Source: Streptosporangiaceae bacterium (GTDB lineage Bacteria > Actinomycetota > Actinomycetes > Streptosporangiales > Streptosporangiaceae). Taken from it: DNA of 10,646 nt. The notes beneath the pieces were generated by a model. The model was not told the origin of the DNA. It ran no database searches and worked only from the letters and a program-made list of their open reading frames with translations. Position numbers and translations under genes: made by a program. Shown here piece by piece: positions 7,246 through 10,646 of this stretch. The stretch is from positions 1 through 10,646 of the forward strand of contig JAICWX010000292.1 in assembly GCA_025934635.1 (NCBI GenBank), in the 5' to 3' direction. Each line of letters starts with the position of its first letter. Positions within the stretch are counted from its first letter, which is position 1.

Positions 7246-10017
7246 GTGCGTCTGACAAATCGTGAGCAGGAGTTGGACCTCATTGGAGATCTCTTCCTCG
7301 AAGGCATTAACGGGCGCGGTACGGCCACGTTCATTTCGGGGGCGATAGGGGTCGGTAAGACCAGTCTCCTGCTGGCCGCGACCGGCCGGGCCCGGGCGGA
7401 CGGGGCGCGCGTGCTGACGGCCTTCGCCGAGCGCTCGGAGCGGGCGCTTGCCTTCGGCGTCATGAGCCACCTGTTCCGGCAGGCGCCGCTCGAGCCGGCC
7501 GCCGCCGAACGGGTGCAGCGCCTGCTCGAGGACGGCAGGCGGCTGGCCATCCTGCAGGACGCCCGCTCCGGGGCGCTGCCGGAACTGGTGGCGCCGGCCC
7601 TGCAGGGGCTCAGCACCGCCTTGCTCGATGTGGCGGAGCGGACGACGCTGGTTGTCGCCGTCGATGACGTCCACCAGGCCGATGCGGCTTCCCTGCTCGG
7701 GCTGACCTACCTGATCCGGCGCATCGCGTCGGCGCGGATTCAGGTCCTGGTCACCCTCGATCCGTTCGCGCAGTCGACCTGTCCGGAGCTGACCAGCACG
7801 TTCGCCCGGCTGCCGCATTGCCGCGAGCTGCGGCTGCGGCTGCTCGACGCCGACGGGACCGCGGCGCTGCTCCGTGACGAGCTGAGCGACGCGCTGGCCG
7901 GCCGGCTGGCCGGGCCGGTACACCAGATCAGCGGCGGCAATCCGCTGCTCGCCCGCGCCCTGGCCGAGGATCAGCGGCCGGTGTCGTACCCGAGCAGCGA
8001 CGACCTGGTCATCGGCGACACGTTCGTCCAGGCGGTGCTCGGCTGTTTCTACCGTGGCGAGCCGTCGATGCTCCAGTACGCGCAGGCCCTCGCCATCCTC
8101 GGCCCCTCGGTGCCGTCCGAGTTGCGCGGGCGCCTGGCCGGGCTCGAACCCGAGGCGGCTCGCTGGAGCGAGGACCTGCTGAGCGCCGCCGGGCTGCTGT
8201 ACGAGCAGTCGTTCCGCCATCCGCGGATCGGCCGCGGCGTGCTGGGCATCATGACCCCGCGCGAGCGGGCCGACCTGGAGGACCGAGCCGCCTGCCTGCT
8301 CTACGAGTACTGTCAGGAGGCCCCGGTGATCGCGCCTCACCTGGCCGCCGGCCGCCTGCAGGCGCCCTGGGCGGTGCGGGTGCTCCAGGAGGCGAGCGAT
8401 CTCGCGTTGGCGGAGGGAGACCTCGAGACCGCCCTGCGCCACCTGCTGGCGGCCCGGCGGGCCTGCGCGGACCAGCACCAGGACACCGCGATCGAGCTCG
8501 CGCTCCACCGCGCGAAGTGGCGGATCGACCCGGCCATCGCCGTCGACCATCTGGACGGCCTGGCCGAGGCGGCGCGTCAGGGCCGGCTGCCCGGGAGCCA
8601 GGCGCTCGCGACGGTGCCTTACCTGCTCTGGCACGGGCGGCCCGGCGACGCCGTCGCGCTGATCGACAAGCTCGCGACGACGCCGCCGCTGACCGAGCAG
8701 GCGCCGACGGCACGCGACCTCAGGTCGGCTATCCGCTGGGTGCAGGGCATGTACCCGGCCCGTGACGTCCCCGTCATCTGCCAGGACCGTGTGTTCGAGC
8801 CCTACGAGCTGGCCGGCGTCCCGGTCGACGTCGCGTCCGCGGTGCTGCCCGGCGACGGCGGCGGCACGCTGGCGGACGAGGCCAGCCTGGTCGTCGCCCG
8901 GCAGTACCTGCGGACCGCCCCCGCGCCGGCCGACAGCGCGGGACAGGTAGTCGCCGCGCTCGGCACGCTCATCTGCCATGAGCTGCTCGACGAGGCCGCC
9001 GGCCACTGCGAGGTGCTGCTTTCCGAGCCCGCCAACCACACCGCGCCGACCACGGCCGCGCTGCTCACCGCGCTCCAGGCCGAGATCAGACTGCGGCAGG
9101 GGCACATCGTGACCGCGGAGGCGATGGCGACAGAGGCGATGCAGGCCATCTCCGGCAAGGGCTGGGGCGTCGCGATCGCGCTGCCGATCGGAACGCTGGT
9201 CCGTACCTACCTCGCGGCCGGCAAGCTGCACCTCGCCGCCGAGCAGCTCAAGATCCCGGTCCCGGCCGCGGTGTTCGAGAGCCTTCCCGGGCTGCACTAC
9301 CTGTACGGGCGTGCCCGCTACTCCCTGGCGACGGGCCAGTACGAGGCGAGCCTGCAAGACCTTCGGGTGTGCCAGGACCTGATGACCACGTGGCGGGTGG
9401 ACATGCCCGGCCTGGCGCCGTGGCGGCTCGACCAGGCCGCCGCCTGCTATCGGCTGGGCGACGAGGAGCGGGCCCGCGACCTGCTGCGGGACCAGCTCGA
9501 GCGGCTGCTGCCCGCGCACCGGCGCGCGCGCGGCATGACGCTGCGGGCGCTGGCCGGGATCAGCGACGTTCCCCAGCGTCCCGGACTGCTCAAGGAGGCG
9601 ATCAGCTTGCTGCGGGAGTCCGGGGACCGGCTGGAGCTGGCGCACGCCTTCGCCGACCTGAGCCACACGCTGTTCGCCCTGGGTGACCGGGGACGGGCCC
9701 GGAGCATGCTGCGCGCCGCCCATCACATGGCCCGGCAGTGCAACGCACTCGGCCTGGTCCGCACGCTGTCGGCCAGCGCCCAGGCTCGTGACCTCAACCC
9801 GGCCGGGCCGGCCATGCAGCTGACCGAGCTGAGCCCGGCGGAGCGCCGCGTCGCATCGCTCGCCGCCATCGGCCACACCAATCGCGAAATCGCCCGCGAG
9901 CTGTACATCACCGTGAGCACCGTGGAACAGCACCTCACGCAGGTCTACCGCAAGCTTCAGGTCGACCGGCGGAACCTCCCGCCCGGCCTGCACATGGATG
10001 TGGCGGACGAAACCTGA
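7246..10017 (+). CDS. LAL-family transcriptional regulator (large ATP-binding LuxR type), likely pathway-specific
   Basis: A 923-residue protein, normal size for the LAL family. The N-terminal AAA-like ATPase has Walker A GAIGVGKT (32-39) and a Walker B strand ending LVVAVDD (135-141). A long helical, TPR-like middle part follows. The C-terminal LuxR-type helix-turn-helix covers about 860-911 (LSPAERRVASLAAIGHTNREIA, then ITVSTVEQHLTQVYRKLQV); it ends with VDRRNLPPGL and a short acidic tail. Family proteins usually activate adjacent polyketide genes in the cytoplasm, with ATP and helical-repeat domains acting as a switch. The GTG start at 7246 is preceded by GGAG at 7233-7236. I saw no TTA codon in it, so there is no sign of bldA control through this gene. 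It is divergent from the aminotransferase and converges with the ACP gene, whose stop is six bases away. A candidate operator upstream (7189-7216) suggests autoregulation or shared control. Confidence 0.93.
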   Translation: MRLTNREQELDLIGDLFLEGINGRGTATFISGAIGVGKTSLLLAATGRARADGARVLTAFAERSERALAFGVMSHLFRQAPLEPAAAERVQRLLEDGRRLAILQDARSGALPELVAPALQGLSTALLDVAERTTLVVAVDDVHQADAASLLGLTYLIRRIASARIQVLVTLDPFAQSTCPELTSTFARLPHCRELRLRLLDADGTAALLRDELSDALAGRLAGPVHQISGGNPLLARALAEDQRPVSYPSSDDLVIGDTFVQAVLGCFYRGEPSMLQYAQALAILGPSVPSELRGRLAGLEPEAARWSEDLLSAAGLLYEQSFRHPRIGRGVLGIMTPRERADLEDRAACLLYEYCQEAPVIAPHLAAGRLQAPWAVRVLQEASDLALAEGDLETALRHLLAARRACADQHQDTAIELALHRAKWRIDPAIAVDHLDGLAEAARQGRLPGSQALATVPYLLWHGRPGDAVALIDKLATTPPLTEQAPTARDLRSAIRWVQGMYPARDVPVICQDRVFEPYELAGVPVDVASAVLPGDGGGTLADEASLVVARQYLRTAPAPADSAGQVVAALGTLICHELLDEAAGHCEVLLSEPANHTAPTTAALLTALQAEIRLRQGHIVTAEAMATEAMQAISGKGWGVAIALPIGTLVRTYLAAGKLHLAAEQLKIPVPAAVFESLPGLHYLYGRARYSLATGQYEASLQDLRVCQDLMTTWRVDMPGLAPWRLDQAAACYRLGDEERARDLLRDQLERLLPAHRRARGMTLRALAGISDVPQRPGLLKEAISLLRESGDRLELAHAFADLSHTLFALGDRGRARSMLRAAHHMARQCNALGLVRTLSASAQARDLNPAGPAMQLTELSPAERRVASLAAIGHTNREIARELYITVSTVEQHLTQVYRKLQVDRRNLPPGLHMDVADET

Positions 10018-10036
10018 CCGGGCTCAGCCTTCCCGG
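10018..10036. terminator. Weak hairpin between the convergent regulator and ACP genes
   Basis: CCGGG at 10018-10022 can pair with CCCGG at 10032-10036 around a nine-base loop. It covers the six-base space between the stops and the last codons of the ACP gene. There is no U-tract. It is the only terminator-like structure available to these two genes and may be coincidental in GC-rich DNA. Confidence 0.2.
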
Positions 10037-10272
10037 GCGATCATGGCGCCCAGCGTGCGCCAGAGCACACCCGCGGTCGCGAAGCTCTCGATGCTGAGCG
10101 CACCGTCGACGAACCGGGTGCGGTACTGCGATTCCAGGACCGACAGCAACTCGACCGCGCCGAGCGAGTCGAGCCCGAGGTCTCGCAGCGGGGTGTCCTC
10201 GTCGAGCGGCTCTTCGGCCGGCAGAAAGGGCAGGAACTTACGTACGGTCGCCTCGAAGCCCTCGTCCCACAT
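10024..10272 (-). CDS. Discrete acyl carrier protein (ACP/PCP), probable carrier for the starter amino acid
   Basis: An 82-residue single-domain carrier protein. The phosphopantetheine site is DLGLDSLGAVELL with Ser36; the rest (around EATVRKFLPFLP, then LLSVLE, then a final helix) fits the four-helix carrier fold. ATG 10272 is chosen over an in-frame ATG 54 bp further upstream because a strong GGAGG (10280-10284 on the plus strand as CCTCC) sits seven bases before it. It must be converted to the holo form by a phosphopantetheinyl transferase, which is not in the window. In the inferred scheme the first adenylation enzyme loads an amino acid on Ser36, the second extends it, and the acyltransferase moves the product to the PKS, as with VinL. 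It is the only complete free carrier in the window but is separated from those enzymes by the regulator gene, so it could instead serve the NRPS next to it. Confidence 0.92.
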   Translation of the reverse strand: MWDEGFEATVRKFLPFLPAEEPLDEDTPLRDLGLDSLGAVELLSVLESQYRTRFVDGALSIESFATAGVLWRTLGAMIAREG

Positions 10273-10279
10273 GGTCGGC

Positions 10280-10284
10280 CCTCC
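10280..10284 (-). promoter_or_regulatory. Strong ribosome binding site fixing the ACP start
   Basis: GGAGG on the minus strand, seven bases before ATG 10272. It is the best Shine-Dalgarno in the window and argues against the longer reading starting at 10326, which would translate through it. Confidence 0.7.
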
Positions 10285-10382
10285 GTCCGGTATCGCCGAG
10301 CCCTTCGCGGGCTGCCCCGACAGCATGGCACGGGAAAAGGCAGCCGGTTAATCTCACCCGTCCAAGTGCGGCGATTCTCCAG

Positions 10383-10410
10383 TTGAACAGATAGCCGGAC
10401 CATTCATAAT
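10383..10410 (+). promoter_or_regulatory. Candidate promoter of the NRPS gene
   Basis: In the AT-richer 234-bp region between the divergent ACP and NRPS genes, TTGAAC at 10383-10388 and CATAAT at 10405-10410 are spaced by 16 bases. The -10 matches TATAAT at five of six positions. Transcription would begin near 10417, giving a leader of about 90 bases before the GTG at 10507. No AGGGGT box was found here, so this promoter may be controlled differently from the minus-strand loading genes. Confidence 0.35.
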
Positions 10411-10506
10411 ACCTTGCTTTACGAAAGGACGGCCGCCGCTTTTTAATGAGGGCAGTTCTAGCGCGTCACTGTCATGCCCCGAGCTGATGAAGGAAAGTGA
10501 CTACCT

Positions 10507-10646
10507 GTGATTCCGTTGTCGTTCGCGCAGGCGCGGTTGTGGTTCCTGGGTCAGCTGGAGGGGCTGAGCGCGGTTTATAACGTGCCGCTGGTGGTGCGGT
10601 TGCGGGGGGAGCTTGATGTGGCGGCGCTGGGGGCGGCGCTGGGGGA
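10507..10646 (+). CDS. Nonribosomal peptide synthetase, 5' end: start of a condensation domain (runs off the window)
   Basis: Forty-six codons are visible before the right edge. After the GTG start the protein reads [18 protein letters not shown], the C1 motif (SxAQxRLWFLxQ) of NRPS condensation domains, followed by [14 protein letters not shown], also typical, resembling the LCL/DCL group. Because it begins with a condensation domain rather than adenylation, this subunit should accept an acyl or peptidyl chain from another protein, for example a PKS or a loaded carrier. GTG 10507 is supported by AAGGAA at 10490-10495 and by the C1 motif following immediately; a GTG at 10497 is in another frame and leads to a different, non-NRPS reading. 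Domain order beyond the C domain is unknown. The gene is divergent from the ACP gene. TTG leucine codons are more frequent here than in the genes to the left, possibly a sign of separate history. Confidence 0.9.
   Translation, partial: MIPLSFAQARLWFLGQLEGLSAVYNVPLVVRLRGELDVAALGAALG

Noticed and set aside
7023..7616. Upstream extension of the aminotransferase reading frame
   Set aside because: It would run antisense through the regulator start and the intergenic region. The fold begins near MTLVTPM, which has a ribosome site.
7243..9993. A very long open frame on the minus strand opposite the regulator gene
   Set aside because: It mirrors the LAL gene, its protein is rich in Arg, Gly, Gln and His without any domain motif, and it is a codon-bias shadow typical of high-GC DNA.
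7246..10017. Possible bldA (TTA codon) control of the regulator
   Set aside because: I saw no in-frame TTA; the TTA triplets noticed are split across codons.
10273..10326. Longer ACP start at 10326
   Set aside because: It would translate through the strong GGAGG that precedes ATG 10272, and the extra residues do not belong to the carrier fold.
1..10646. Mobile elements, tRNA genes, CRISPR arrays or attachment sites
   Set aside because: No transposase or integrase, no tRNA-like cloverleaf and no regularly spaced repeats were seen on either strand.

Overview
The window is high-GC actinomycete DNA. Coding regions are dense and strongly biased to G/C at third codon positions, starts are a mix of ATG and GTG, and the content is modular polyketide and nonribosomal peptide machinery. 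I cannot name the genus. It is an internal slice of a secondary-metabolite cluster, cut inside a type I polyketide synthase on the left and inside a nonribosomal peptide synthetase (NRPS) on the right. I saw no RNA gene, CRISPR array, insertion sequence or integration site.

Layout, left to right: (1) the 3' end of a type I PKS (+), holding the end of a malonyl-type AT and a DH, which stops at the point where a KR normally begins; (2) a free-standing adenylation enzyme (+); (3) a minus-strand run read right to left as aminotransferase, stand-alone acyltransferase, second adenylation enzyme, the last two overlapping by four bases (GTGA); (4) a divergent intergenic region of about 220 bp; (5) a large LAL-type LuxR regulator (+); (6) a small acyl carrier protein (-), convergent with the regulator; (7) a 234-bp AT-richer divergent intergenic region; (8) the first 46 codons of an NRPS (+) that opens directly with a condensation domain.

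The set of two adenylation enzymes, one GPSFGG-type acyltransferase and one discrete ACP resembles the VinN/VinM/VinK/VinL starter-loading system of vicenistatin and related macrolactam clusters. In that system one enzyme loads a beta-amino acid on the ACP, the second caps it with an alpha-amino acid, and the acyltransferase moves the resulting dipeptidyl group to the PKS loading ACP. By analogy I infer that this cluster makes an amino-acid-primed polyketide. It differs in three ways: an NRPS starts beside the ACP gene, an aspartate-aminotransferase-fold enzyme sits at the head of the loading run, and the PKS ends after its DH.

Regulation: a box close to (A/G)(T/C)AGGGGT(C/T)CG, followed by a second TAGGGG, occurs upstream of the aminotransferase, upstream of the acyltransferase/adenylation pair and upstream of the LAL gene. 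It is a candidate binding site for the LAL regulator or another cluster regulator.
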